DNA of 51,865 bases from a virus. The stretch is taken from IMG/VR virus record IMGVR_UViG_3300034175_000023, positions 1 to 51,865 of that record; one strand, given 5' to 3'. A program made the translations under genes and the position numbers. The notes beneath the pieces are model-generated. The model saw only the letters and a program-made list of their open reading frames with translations. It was not told the origin of the DNA and searched no databases. Every line of letters begins with the position of its first letter. Position 1 is the stretch's first letter. Positions 14,027 through 22,296 of the stretch are shown piece after piece.

Positions 14027-14760
14027 AAATCTATCCTTATAACATGCACAGCGCCTCTGCAAGGGCGCTTGCTGATGGCTTGAGGGTAAAGCTTCTCAAG
14101 ACGGAAGGTAAATTCCTAATAACTGATATTCTGATTAACTGGGGTTGTTCCCAAATTAATAGGAGGATTGGTTACGAAGTTCTTCTCAACCGACCAGATG
14201 CGATTCGAAATGCGGTTAATAAGCTCACTGCTTTTGAGATGATGGACGACGCAGGGGTTAATATCCCCGTGTTTACGGAATTGAGAGCCGGGGCCCAAGT
14301 GATATTAGACAAGGGCCCTGTGGTATGCCGCACTAAGCTTAATGGTCACAGCGGGGAGGGAATTGTAATTGCCAACACTGTCGAAGAGCTGGTTAATGCC
14401 CCCCTCTACACCCAATACATCAAGAAAACCCAGGAGTATCGTGTCCATGTTATGCATAACGAAGTGTTCTTCGTACAACGGAAGGCGCGTAAGATGGAAG
14501 TGCCAGATGAAGAAGTCAACTGGCAAGTACGTAACCTTGCTGGTGGTTTCATTTACGCCAATCAAAACATCGAAATTGACGAGGAAGCCAAGCAGCAATC
14601 AATTGCCGCTATCAATGCTCTAGGGCTCGATTTTGGGGCTGTAGACATCATCTATGGCACCGACCATCAGTATTACGTATTAGAAGTGAACACCGCCTGT
14701 GGTCTCGCAGGTACAACGCTGGACAAATACGTGGAACAATTTAAACTCTATGAGCTTTGA
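14023..14760 (+). CDS. ATP-grasp ligase (second of two)
   Basis: The protein has 245 residues. A short N-terminal region is followed by the ATP-grasp core, with VVCRTKLNGHSGEG as the nucleotide-binding loop and EYRVHVMHNEVFFVQRKARK as the strand pair. FGAVDIIYGTDHQYYVLEVN carries the Mg-binding Asp, Glu and Asn. It is similar in plan to the protein at 9330-10028 but clearly diverged, so it probably uses another substrate. It closes the biosynthetic cluster and overlaps genes on both sides by 4-11 bp. Confidence 0.85.
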   Translation: MKIYPYNMHSASARALADGLRVKLLKTEGKFLITDILINWGCSQINRRIGYEVLLNRPDAIRNAVNKLTAFEMMDDAGVNIPVFTELRAGAQVILDKGPVVCRTKLNGHSGEGIVIANTVEELVNAPLYTQYIKKTQEYRVHVMHNEVFFVQRKARKMEVPDEEVNWQVRNLAGGFIYANQNIEIDEEAKQQSIAAINALGLDFGAVDIIYGTDHQYYVLEVNTACGLAGTTLDKYVEQFKLYEL

Positions 14761-14950
14761 ACCAACTGGTTTCCTCAAGCGCACTCGTACTAAAGAGTAT
14801 GAAGCATACTGTCAAGGCATTGAAGATGTAATGGAAATCGTGGGACAGAACGCCAAGTTCGGCAATATCGTATGGGGCTCCATGGAGCTTCGAGAACTTG
14901 TTCTCAATCTTGTAGTGGAGGCAGCAGATGATTTCACAAACGGACATTGA
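14750..14950 (+). CDS. Small acidic protein, 66 residues
   Basis: The start at 14750 overlaps the end of the ATP-grasp gene by 11 bp. The product is helical with many Glu residues (ELRELVLNLVVEAADDF) and resembles short unnamed phage proteins found near replication genes. It has no recognised motif. It may belong to either the ligase cluster or the replication block that follows. Confidence 0.65.
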   Translation: MSFEPTGFLKRTRTKEYEAYCQGIEDVMEIVGQNAKFGNIVWGSMELRELVLNLVVEAADDFTNGH

Positions 14951-15161
14951 TGATTGGGATGCTACGCAGCCTGAGCGTCTTAAGGCTGTTAATCATCTGG
15001 GATGGGGTGTTGAGGTTTTTCAGTATCCTGTAGGTTGGAGGTGGTGCAGTAGGATGTTCCCAACCAAAGACGAAGCTTTAGAAGAATTGATGTCTTATTG
15101 GAAGCCTTTCTGGCCCCAATACGAATTTCGTGTTTACGAACAATTGAAAGATAAAGAATGA
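14928..15161 (+). CDS. Small protein, 77 residues, aromatic-rich
   Basis: Not recognised. The start at 14928 is inside the previous gene, next to the ribosome-like GTGGAGGCAGCAG. It is rich in Trp and Tyr and acidic, with a small alpha/beta appearance. The stop overlaps the next start (ATGA), so it is co-translated with the 84-residue gene that precedes the primase. Confidence 0.65.
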   Translation: MISQTDIDDWDATQPERLKAVNHLGWGVEVFQYPVGWRWCSRMFPTKDEALEELMSYWKPFWPQYEFRVYEQLKDKE

Positions 15162-15412
15162 AAACTAAACCTCTGTATGTCTTGATCTGCAATGCTGGTG
15201 ACGGTAGTAATTATCTTCAATTCAGCATGAGCAGTGAATGGATCGCTAAACAACAAGAGCGTGATAATAACGGGGAACTCGACTACGACTCGGTAGGGGT
15301 GGATGGGGACGGGTTCAGCTACACCACTCTCAATATCCCAGAAGAGGCAACTCCCGAATCATTAGGTATTGGGGAGCTGTTGGAGGATCAAGAAGAAGAT
15401 GAGGAGGAATAA
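15158..15412 (+). CDS. Small acidic-tailed protein, 84 residues
   Basis: Not recognised. The last dozen residues are almost all Glu and Asp (LLEDQEEDEEE), a feature of some DNA mimics and of proteins binding basic partners. The codons for this tail (GAGGAGGAA) also create the ribosome site for the primase-helicase, so the two genes are physically linked. A -1 frameshift fusion to the primase was considered but there is no slippery site. Confidence 0.65.
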   Translation: MKTKPLYVLICNAGDGSNYLQFSMSSEWIAKQQERDNNGELDYDSVGVDGDGFSYTTLNIPEEATPESLGIGELLEDQEEDEEE

Positions 15413-15414
15413 CC

Positions 15415-17043
15415 ATAGGCGTTTGCGTAGAGAAGATTGGTTCAATTCAGGTATTTCTTAAGGACGATGGTACGTACGATGGGTTTGACTTCGCCACAGG
15501 CAAGTACATTCCCGATCCCTATCACGACAAGCCCAAGGACTACAAACCTGTACCAATCAGGAAAAGTAAGGCTCAGATTGAGCAAGAGATTGCTGAAATC
15601 AATGACTACCAAGCTGTAGCCCTGCCAGACAGAAAGCTGCGTAAGGATTCGTTGGAATACTTCGGTGTCAAGATTGGCGTCTCAGAAGTAGATGGTGAAA
15701 CACCCTCTCTCCATTATTACCCCTATTATCGGGAAGGTGCGCTTGTTGGGTATAAGGTTAGGCTTATCGAAAACAAGCGGATGTGGTCTGTTGGTGACCA
15801 GAAGGACGTAGATTTGTTCGGCTGGCAGCAGGCTATTGAGGCGGGTGGTAAGAAGCTGTTCATCACAGAAGGGGAGATTGATGCTATCTCTCTTTACCAA
15901 ATCTTCAAAGATCATAACAAAGGAACACAATATGCGGATTTTAACCCTGCTGTTGTATCCCTGCCTCATGGTGCTGGCAGTGCTTCTCGTGATCTTACTA
16001 AGCATCTTAAATCCATAAGGGCACACTTCAAAGAGGTTGTGCTGGTATTTGATATGGATAAGGCTGGTAAGAAAGCAGCAGAAGAAGTGATGCTTGTCAT
16101 CCCTGACGCTGTCGTAGCTGCATTACCTGCTAAGGATGTGAATGAATGTCTCATGGAAGGGCGAAGTAAGGCAGCTTACAACGCAATTCAGTTCAATGCT
16201 AAGAAGCCTAAGAACAGCCGTATCGTGTCTGGGAACGATTTGCATGAACAGGCTAAGGTTCCGGCTGTCTATGGCGTTTCATGGCCTTGGCGGCACGTTA
16301 CAGAGGCTACACGAGGCATCCGCTTAGGTGAGACCATCTACATTGGTGCTGGGCAGAAGCAAGGGAAGAGTGAGGTGGTTAATACCTTAGCCGCTCACTT
16401 CATTAAGGAGCATGGTTGGAAGGTTTTCTTGGCTAAGCCAGAAGAATCTAACAACAAAACGTACAAGCTGGTGGCTGGTAAGCTCACTGGTAAGTTCTTC
16501 CATGATCCAACCAAAGAGTTTGATGTTGATGCGTATGACGCTGCTGGTGAAGTTCTTCAGGACCACCTCTTCATGCTTAACCTGTACCAGCATATGGGTT
16601 GGGAGAGTTTGAAGACAGACATCCGAGAGGCTGCACTGGATGGATGTAAGGCTATCATCATTGACCCAATCACCAACCTCACTAACGGGATGAATGCAGC
16701 AGATGCGAATACAAAGCTTCAAGAGATTGCGCAGGAGTTGGCGGCTATGGCCCTTGATCTTAACGTGGTCATATTCATCTTTTGCCATCTTCGCAATCCC
16801 GATGGTGGTCCACCCCACGAGCGTGGCGGAGAAGTTCTTAGTAGTCAGTTTGCTGGCAGTCGTGCTATGGCTCGATCTTGTAATTACATGCTTGGTTTGG
16901 AAGGAAATCGAGATTCAAATCTCACTCCCGAAGAGCGTAACATGCGAACCCTCGTGCTGCTCGAAGACCGAGAGTTCGGAGAAGTAGGTCGATACAAGCT
17001 GTATTGGGACAATAAGACAGGTTTGTTTAACGAAATTGTATAG
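15415..17043 (+). CDS. T7-like primase-helicase with degenerate zinc domain and non-standard start
   Basis: A replicative helicase unwinds the fork and its primase part makes RNA primers. The clear core (from TTG at 15652, 463 residues) has the TOPRIM motifs FITEGEIDA and VFDMDKAG, a RecA-type Walker A GAGQKQGKS and Walker B AIIIDPI. The frame stays open upstream to 15403 and encodes GSIQVFLKDDGTYDGFDFAT. This resembles the zinc-binding domain of related primases but lacks the four Cys. No ATG, GTG or TTG lies in that extension. ATA at 15415 sits 7 bp after GAGGAGG and is the best start (542 residues). The TTG form would correspond to the short, zinc-free gp4B of T7. Confidence 0.85.
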   Translation: MGVCVEKIGSIQVFLKDDGTYDGFDFATGKYIPDPYHDKPKDYKPVPIRKSKAQIEQEIAEINDYQAVALPDRKLRKDSLEYFGVKIGVSEVDGETPSLHYYPYYREGALVGYKVRLIENKRMWSVGDQKDVDLFGWQQAIEAGGKKLFITEGEIDAISLYQIFKDHNKGTQYADFNPAVVSLPHGAGSASRDLTKHLKSIRAHFKEVVLVFDMDKAGKKAAEEVMLVIPDAVVAALPAKDVNECLMEGRSKAAYNAIQFNAKKPKNSRIVSGNDLHEQAKVPAVYGVSWPWRHVTEATRGIRLGETIYIGAGQKQGKSEVVNTLAAHFIKEHGWKVFLAKPEESNNKTYKLVAGKLTGKFFHDPTKEFDVDAYDAAGEVLQDHLFMLNLYQHMGWESLKTDIREAALDGCKAIIIDPITNLTNGMNAADANTKLQEIAQELAAMALDLNVVIFIFCHLRNPDGGPPHERGGEVLSSQFAGSRAMARSCNYMLGLEGNRDSNLTPEERNMRTLVLLEDREFGEVGRYKLYWDNKTGLFNEIV

Positions 17044-17089
17044 AAATGGTGACTTTCTAGATATTAGGGAGTCCCTCTAGGAGATATGT

Positions 17090-17242
17090 ATGTGGGATGT
17101 GTGGTATTTGGATCATAATGACTTTGTGAAAATTGAAGAAGTTATGGCGGAGGATTCCTATGGGGCGCTGAACTACTTTCGGGATGCCTTTGAATTGAGA
17201 TACAACCGAATTACCAAAGTGGAGCGCAAGCAATGGTATTAA
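17090..17242 (+). CDS. Small protein, 50 residues
   Basis: The frame from ATG at 17090 to TAA at 17242 is chosen over an out-of-frame ATG at 17086 that stops after ten codons. CTAGGAGATAT supplies the ribosome site. The product is Trp/Tyr-rich and acidic, begins MWDVWYLDHND, and has no membrane segment. It overlaps the start of the sigma-factor gene by 10 bp, so it may be linked to sigma expression or activity. The family is unknown. Confidence 0.6.
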   Translation: MWDVWYLDHNDFVKIEEVMAEDSYGALNYFRDAFELRYNRITKVERKQWY

Positions 17243-17703
17243 TTGAAGAGCATTACCGTAAGAATCATTTTAATCTGGTCAAGCGCATGTCATTTCGTGC
17301 TGGGGATGCGGCTGAGGATGTGGTTCAGGAAGCATATGCTCGTGCTCTTAAATATTATAAGAGCTATGATCCTAAATTCCCCTTTGATGTTTGGTTGAAG
17401 CGCATCCTCAACAACTGTCTCAAAGAGCAGAAGAACTTGGAGAAGGGGCATATTGCGGTCTCCTTCGAAGAAGAGGAGCAAGAGGGAACCATTTGCAATC
17501 AGTTTAGTGAGCAGATGGTCGCAGAGATTGGTGTGTTGATTGACACTAAAAGCCCTGTCTCCAAGGATGTTCTGCACTATCATTTCAACCAAGGATACAC
17601 AGCTAAGGAGGTGTCAGAGCTTACGGAATATACGTATTCCAACTGCCACCAAATCATTCGTAGGTTTCGTGAGGAATTGAAGGAGATTTATGGAACAGAT
17701 TAA
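17233..17703 (+). CDS. ECF-like RNA polymerase sigma factor
   Basis: The protein has 156 residues, the usual size for an extracytoplasmic-function sigma factor. Residues of about 8-65 match sigma region 2: a helix bundle with AEDVVQEAYARALKYY, then DPKFPFDVWLKRILNNCLK, which binds core polymerase and the -10 element. Residues of about 105-150 match region 4, a helix-turn-helix (YTAKEVSELT and IIRRFREEL) for the -35. Regions 1 and 3 are absent. Phage phiEco32 also encodes such a sigma for its middle and late genes. No phage RNA polymerase is present here, so this protein most likely redirects host polymerase to late promoters, perhaps those with AAATGTATAG on the minus strand. Confidence 0.85.
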   Translation: MVLIEEHYRKNHFNLVKRMSFRAGDAAEDVVQEAYARALKYYKSYDPKFPFDVWLKRILNNCLKEQKNLEKGHIAVSFEEEEQEGTICNQFSEQMVAEIGVLIDTKSPVSKDVLHYHFNQGYTAKEVSELTEYTYSNCHQIIRRFREELKEIYGTD

Positions 17704-17911
17704 GCGGTATCGTTTTCAACCCCCTCCTGTTAATGAGGAAGAGAGGGTTGTTATTCAAGGGGGGAAACATCCTTATGGTGGATTTGTTCTTTATGAAGAC
17801 CATGAGCGTATTGTCAAAGAGCTAGAAGCTCGATGTGAACGCCTCAATCGGGAATGCCAAAGCAAGGCACTAACAATTCTTGAGATGATTAGAGAGTATC
17901 CCGAAGAATGA
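17690..17911 (+). CDS. Small coiled-coil protein, 73 residues
   Basis: Overlaps the end of the sigma gene by 14 bp and the start of the polymerase gene by 4 bp. The N-terminal third is Pro-rich. The rest (from about residue 38) is a charged helix with two Cys, likely a coiled coil. Small proteins of this kind are common before phage DNA polymerases. No function is known. An anti-sigma role cannot be excluded, given the neighbour. Confidence 0.65.
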   Translation: MEQIKRYRFQPPPVNEEERVVIQGGKHPYGGFVLYEDHERIVKELEARCERLNRECQSKALTILEMIREYPEE

Positions 17912-19788
17912 GGGTGTGCTTCGCAGACTTGGAGGCTAATGGATTTCTACACAACGCAACCAAGGCACATTGCGGAGTGTTCAAAGACAAAGACACCAAG
18001 GAAATCACTAAGTTTCGCCCTCACCAAATGAAGGAAATGCTAGAGTTTATGGATACGGTGGATGTTCTCATCATGCACAATGCTCTTGGCTATGACCTCC
18101 CTCTTTTAAAGAAGCTCTATGGATATACCTATCCCGGAAAAAAGGTTGACACGCTTGTTATGTCGAGGCTGGTCAATCCGAAGCGTATCTCCCCTTTTAA
18201 TTGTCCTAACAAGAAAGCGCCGCACTCGATTGAGGCATGGGGTTATCGGGTGGGAAGAGGTAAACCTGAGCATGACGACTGGGAAAACTTCTCAGACGAT
18301 ATGCTTCATAGGTGCACTGAAGACGTAGAAATCCTTGAGCTTGTCTATGAGGAGCTTCTAAAGGAAAGCAAAGGAGGTAAGTGGAAAGATGCATTTCTGC
18401 TGTCCTTTAAGCTGTTTGAAAACCTCCAAAAGCAAGAAGCATATGGTTGGCTTGTAGATCAAGACCATATGAAGTTTTGTATTTCCCAACTCACCAACTG
18501 GATTAGACGGATTGATTCTGTAATCACTCCTCGACTTCCTCTTATCTTAGAAATCAATGAACAGAAAACCGCCGGACAATACAAACACGTATCGAAACCG
18601 TTCCTCAAGAGCGGAAAGTATTCTCAAAGTGTTCTCGATTGGTATGCTATTACTGGTCTCGACCCTGATCGCCATCCCGTTGTTGGCCCTTTTAGTCGGA
18701 TTGATTTCCGGTACACAGACCTAAACAGCGGGGAAGAGACTAAGGATTACCTTCTTAAACAAGGCTGGGAACCCGCAGAATGGAACTACAATGATGATGG
18801 AGACCGTACAAGCCCGAAACTTAGCAAGGATGATCCGTTTGAGGGTGTCGATGGTAAGATGGGAAAGCTCGTCGCTAAACGTGTACAGTGCAGACATCGT
18901 AGAAGCGTTATCGAAGGACTTGAAAAGCTTGTACGACCAGACGGAAGAATTGCATCGTCGGTTAACACTCTTGCGGTTACAGGGAGAGCAACCCACAGAA
19001 ACATAGTAAACATCCCGCAAGCTAAAAGCTTCTATGGTAAGCAGATGAGGAAAATCTTCATCGCTAAACCGGGCTTTGTTCTTGTAGGAACTGACTCTGA
19101 TGCATGTCAGGTTAGGATGTTATGTGGACGTATGAACGATCCTGTTTATACTGACAACGTACTGAACGGAAAGAAAGAAGATGGAACAGACATCCATAGC
19201 GTCAATATGCGAGCGGCTGGACTTGATAACAGAGATGATGCGAAGACATTCTTCTACGGATTCTTGTTCGGCGCAGGAGATGCTAAGGTTGGCAAAATCG
19301 TTAAAGGAACTGCACAACGAGGGAAGAAACTTAAAGCTGACTTCCTTGATGGCTTACCGGCTCTCAAAGCGCTCCTCGACTTCCTAACCAAGGAATGGCG
19401 TAAGACAGCTAAACAGCGTTACAACAAGAAGTTTAACCGCATGGAATATTACGATGGCACGATCACTGGACTAGACGGACGTCCAATTAAAGTGGGAAGT
19501 GAACATCAAATCTTGGTATACCTCCTTCAATCTGATGAAGCTATTATGATGACGGCAGCTTACAACAAGTTCTGCAAAGACATGGATCGTAAGTATGTGT
19601 GGGGAGAAGACTACGGAATCGTGTGTTGGTATCACGATGAATATACCTGCGAATGCAGAGAGGAAATTGCAGAAGATGTTCGAACCATTGCTGAAAACGC
19701 TATTGCTTGGGCTGGGAACTATTACAAAATCTCTTGTCCCCACCTTGGACAAGGAAAAATCGGAAGGGATTGGTATGCAATTCACTGA
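17908..19788 (+). CDS. T7-like family A DNA polymerase
   Basis: Replicates the phage genome. The protein has 626 residues, somewhat shorter than T7 gp5 (704). The N-terminal 3'-5' exonuclease has Asp7 and Glu9 (DLEANG) and IMHNALGYDLPLL. The polymerase part has motif A with Asp396 (VGTDSDACQVR), motif B in DDAKTFFYGFLFGAGD with the Tyr that selects dideoxy- over dNTPs in T7, and motif C HDEY with Asp577. All catalytic carboxylates are present. The region matching the T7 thioredoxin-binding loop seems short, so processivity may come from elsewhere. The start overlaps the previous gene in ATGA. Confidence 0.95.
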   Translation: MRVCFADLEANGFLHNATKAHCGVFKDKDTKEITKFRPHQMKEMLEFMDTVDVLIMHNALGYDLPLLKKLYGYTYPGKKVDTLVMSRLVNPKRISPFNCPNKKAPHSIEAWGYRVGRGKPEHDDWENFSDDMLHRCTEDVEILELVYEELLKESKGGKWKDAFLLSFKLFENLQKQEAYGWLVDQDHMKFCISQLTNWIRRIDSVITPRLPLILEINEQKTAGQYKHVSKPFLKSGKYSQSVLDWYAITGLDPDRHPVVGPFSRIDFRYTDLNSGEETKDYLLKQGWEPAEWNYNDDGDRTSPKLSKDDPFEGVDGKMGKLVAKRVQCRHRRSVIEGLEKLVRPDGRIASSVNTLAVTGRATHRNIVNIPQAKSFYGKQMRKIFIAKPGFVLVGTDSDACQVRMLCGRMNDPVYTDNVLNGKKEDGTDIHSVNMRAAGLDNRDDAKTFFYGFLFGAGDAKVGKIVKGTAQRGKKLKADFLDGLPALKALLDFLTKEWRKTAKQRYNKKFNRMEYYDGTITGLDGRPIKVGSEHQILVYLLQSDEAIMMTAAYNKFCKDMDRKYVWGEDYGIVCWYHDEYTCECREEIAEDVRTIAENAIAWAGNYYKISCPHLGQGKIGRDWYAIH

Positions 19789-19954
19789 TGCACAAATTAG
19801 TAAACAAGAGGACTTTGTGAATGTTCTCGCGTTTAAGCAAGAAGCTTCCTTTTATGCCGCATCTGAGGCCCGTCGCACATTTGACGAGGACACCCTGAAG
19901 CTGCGTGAAGCTAAAGCTTTGCTGGAAATTATGTTGTCTGATAAATCTAAATAA
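19775..19954 (+). CDS. Small helical protein, 59 residues
   Basis: The start at 19775 lies 14 bp inside the end of the polymerase gene, after CGGAAGGGATTGGT. The product is wholly helical, with a charged pattern of Ala, Glu, Lys and Leu, and has no recognised motif. It leads a string of three short genes between polymerase and SSB. Confidence 0.6.
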   Translation: MQFTDAQISKQEDFVNVLAFKQEASFYAASEARRTFDEDTLKLREAKALLEIMLSDKSK

Positions 19955-19961
19955 GGAAGTC

Positions 19962-20168
19962 ATGTTTAAATCTAAAACAGTAGAATCTATTATGGCAACG
20001 TTCACTAAAACCATCTCTGATCTTGAGGAGGTTATGAACGAGCGACAAAAAGAGATTGATACGAATACCAAAATCATTCAAACACTTGAGGCGACTAACG
20101 GCGAGAATCAGCAAGAAATTGATAATGCTGCCTCCATCTCGGTTAAGCTTAAATCCCTTCTTAGCTAA
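19962..20168 (+). CDS. Small coiled-coil protein, 68 residues
   Basis: ATG at 19962 follows TAAGGAAGTC. Residues of about 15-55 have regular heptads (ISDLEEVMNERQKEIDTN and onward), so a dimeric coiled coil is expected. The family is unknown. An internal ATG at 19992 is possible but has no ribosome site. Confidence 0.65.
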   Translation: MFKSKTVESIMATFTKTISDLEEVMNERQKEIDTNTKIIQTLEATNGENQQEIDNAASISVKLKSLLS

Positions 20169-20182
20169 TATAAGGCAAGCAT

Positions 20183-20362
20183 ATGTATAACACATTCAAT
20201 GGTTGGAAACGACTTGGTCGAGTAGTTGAACAGGGTCAGTTCTCTGGCATTCGTAACGAGTACGGAGATAAAATGTTCCATGTCAACCAAACTGTACCGC
20301 GTGGTGCCCCACCGGGATATCAAATGGTTCCGGTTGTGACCTACGTTCGTAAATATTACTAA
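20183..20362 (+). CDS. Small protein, 59 residues, beta-rich
   Basis: The frame runs from ATG at 20183 to TAA at 20362, after TAAGGCAAGC. The product begins MYNTFNGWKRLGRVVEQGQF, is basic with alternating strand-like residues, and may be a small OB- or SH3-like fold. It has no recognised family. It directly precedes the putative single-strand binding protein, which suggests a role in DNA metabolism. Confidence 0.6.
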   Translation: MYNTFNGWKRLGRVVEQGQFSGIRNEYGDKMFHVNQTVPRGAPPGYQMVPVVTYVRKYY

Positions 20363-20382
20363 TCTAAAAGGAAATCAAATAC

Positions 20383-21090
20383 ATGGGTATTAACGCTAAA
20401 AAAGTACAAGGCAATGGTGGTGGCAATCGTGTTGAACAACCGAACATCGAACCGGGTGTATATCCCGCTCGTCTGGTCCAATTGCTGGACATGGGTCTCC
20501 AAGCCCAAAGAGCTTTCCAAGGTAAAGACAAACCGCCAGCACAGGAAATCATGCTGACGTACGAGCTTGTTGACGAATTCATGAAAGACGAAGAGGGTAA
20601 TGATGTGGAGGATAAGCCGCGTTGGGTTAGCGAAACCTTCCCCCTTCATAACCTGAAGGCCGATCTGGCTAAGAGCACTAAACGATATCTCGCATTCGAT
20701 CCTACGGAAGCCTTTGATGGGGATTGGAGTAAATGTGTAGACATGCCAATTAACATCACGATGGTTCAGAACAAGGTTGGAGACAAGGTATACGACAATG
20801 TGGCTAACATTGGTGCCATGCGCCCTAAAGATGCTGCTGCATGCCCCCCTCTCCAGAATGGTTCTAAGGTGTTCGACTTAGACAATCCAGACATGGAAGT
20901 GTTTAATTCTCTGCCTGAATGGATTCGTAAGAAAATTATGGGTAATCTAAACTACGCTGGCTCGCCTCTGGAAGCTTTGATTGAGAAAGCTCCTAAAGAA
21001 GATAAGAAAGAGAAGCCAGTCAAGAAGGATCGTAAGCCCGTTGAACCTGCTGACGATACGGATGATTCGGATGATGACAATCCGTATTAA
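20383..21090 (+). CDS. Putative single-stranded DNA-binding protein
   Basis: The protein has 235 residues. A beta-rich core (about residues 20-180) is followed by a Lys-rich linker and an extremely acidic tail (DDTDDSDDDNPY) ending in an aromatic residue. This is the layout of T7 gp2.5 and of other SSBs, whose tails contact polymerase and helicase. The sequence core is not clearly homologous by eye, so the call rests on architecture and on its place between DNA polymerase and the exonuclease. It overlaps the next gene at TAATG. Confidence 0.65.
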   Translation: MGINAKKVQGNGGGNRVEQPNIEPGVYPARLVQLLDMGLQAQRAFQGKDKPPAQEIMLTYELVDEFMKDEEGNDVEDKPRWVSETFPLHNLKADLAKSTKRYLAFDPTEAFDGDWSKCVDMPINITMVQNKVGDKVYDNVANIGAMRPKDAAACPPLQNGSKVFDLDNPDMEVFNSLPEWIRKKIMGNLNYAGSPLEALIEKAPKEDKKEKPVKKDRKPVEPADDTDDSDDDNPY

Positions 21091-21914
21091 TGCAGCCACT
21101 AATTGACGCCGACGTCTTAGTATATGAATGTGGCTTCGCAGCGGAAACTGCGTGGAAGGGGGAGAACCATGGCATCGATGTTGACGCCTTTCCTCCTCCT
21201 TTCGATAGGGTTGCCGATCTTCTTGACAATCGTATTGCTAATACGTGTGCTATTGTCGACGCTACTATGCCTCCAATCCTATTTCTTACCGGGAAAACAA
21301 ACTTCCGATATGGACTAGCAAAGAGGCAGCCCTACAAGGATGGGCGTGGCAAGAAGCCATATCATTATAAGAATGTCCTAGCTTACATCAAAGGAAAATA
21401 TGATTATCGGCTCACCGAAGGGCTGGAGGCTGACGACCTCATGGCAATTGAACAAACAAAAGCGACTGATCAAACCATTATCTGCACAAGAGATAAAGAC
21501 CTCCGACAGGTGGCTGGCTGGCACTATGGATGGGAACTTGGAAATCAGCCGCAATTTGGGCCACTGTACGTTGAAGCGCCTGGACGGATCACATTATCTG
21601 CTAACCGTAAGAAAGTCGAAGGTTATGGTCCACTCTTCTTCTTTAGCCAATGTCTTACAGGTGACCGGGTTGACTCTATTCCGGGACTCGAAGGATGTGG
21701 ACCAGTTAAAGCGTATCAAATACTTGAAGGATCGAAGACTGAGGAGGAAGCATTCAAATCAGTGCTTGCGGCTTATAAGGTTGCATTCGGAGATCGTGCA
21801 GAGGAAGAGCTTCTTGAACAAGGAAGATTATTACACATGACAAGAGGGCTGAATGAAGATGGCTCTCCAATCTTATGGGAACTGCCTATGATTGAAGGTA
21901 TCGGTGGGGCGTGA
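21090..21914 (+). CDS. 5'-3' exonuclease (FEN / T7 gp6-like)
   Basis: Removes RNA primers and degrades 5' ends during replication and recombination. The protein has 274 residues. Metal-binding motifs are IDAD (residue 5 on), EADDLMA, and CTRDKDLRQV. The helix-3-turn-helix motif GDRVDSIPGLEGCGPVKA binds the DNA backbone. The layout is that of PIN/FEN nucleases such as the 5' nuclease domain of Pol I. It starts at the stop of the SSB-like gene and ends overlapping the HNH gene, as part of the replication operon. Confidence 0.88.
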   Translation: MQPLIDADVLVYECGFAAETAWKGENHGIDVDAFPPPFDRVADLLDNRIANTCAIVDATMPPILFLTGKTNFRYGLAKRQPYKDGRGKKPYHYKNVLAYIKGKYDYRLTEGLEADDLMAIEQTKATDQTIICTRDKDLRQVAGWHYGWELGNQPQFGPLYVEAPGRITLSANRKKVEGYGPLFFFSQCLTGDRVDSIPGLEGCGPVKAYQILEGSKTEEEAFKSVLAAYKVAFGDRAEEELLEQGRLLHMTRGLNEDGSPILWELPMIEGIGGA

Positions 21915-22296
21915 GTTTAATGGAGGGGATTGGACCCAAGCGAGGTTCAATTCCTTCGTCAAGAGTGCTCTGAGGGCTGCTAGTAGGCGCTGGCCCCCTA
22001 AGTTCCGAGCATTGAACGAAGCCTGTGTTGGACAGCGTACGAATATTAAGACAGGAAGGCTTGCCAAGCATTATACATGCAGCGCTTGCCTAGTTCCACA
22101 TCCCGCCAAGGATGTTCAAGTAGATCACTATGAAGCAGTCATTGACCCCTCTGTGGGCTTTGTCTCTTGGGACAGCTTCATTGACAACCTGTTTTGTGAA
22201 CAAGAGAATCTGCAAGTGCTGTGTAAGCCTTGCCATGAAATTAAATCCACTGCTGAGAAGCAGATTGCGAAAGAAAGAAAAGCTAATGCTAAATAA
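21904..22296 (+). CDS. HNH endonuclease
   Basis: The protein has 130 residues from GTG at 21904, which follows GAAGGTATCG; TTG at 21892 is an alternative. It has a zinc-binding CSAC pair, the HNH core VDHYEAVID, the Asn in NLFCEQENLQVLC, and the last His in CKPCHEIKS. HNH proteins at this spot in T7-like genomes nick or cut DNA for recombination, repair or packaging. Homing activity is another possibility, but it is not inserted within a gene here. Confidence 0.82.
   Translation: MGREFNGGDWTQARFNSFVKSALRAASRRWPPKFRALNEACVGQRTNIKTGRLAKHYTCSACLVPHPAKDVQVDHYEAVIDPSVGFVSWDSFIDNLFCEQENLQVLCKPCHEIKSTAEKQIAKERKANAK

Noticed and set aside
15395-15420. Programmed -1 frameshift joining the 84-residue protein to the primase
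   Set aside because: There is no slippery heptamer before the stop, and a ribosome site in this spot explains re-initiation better.
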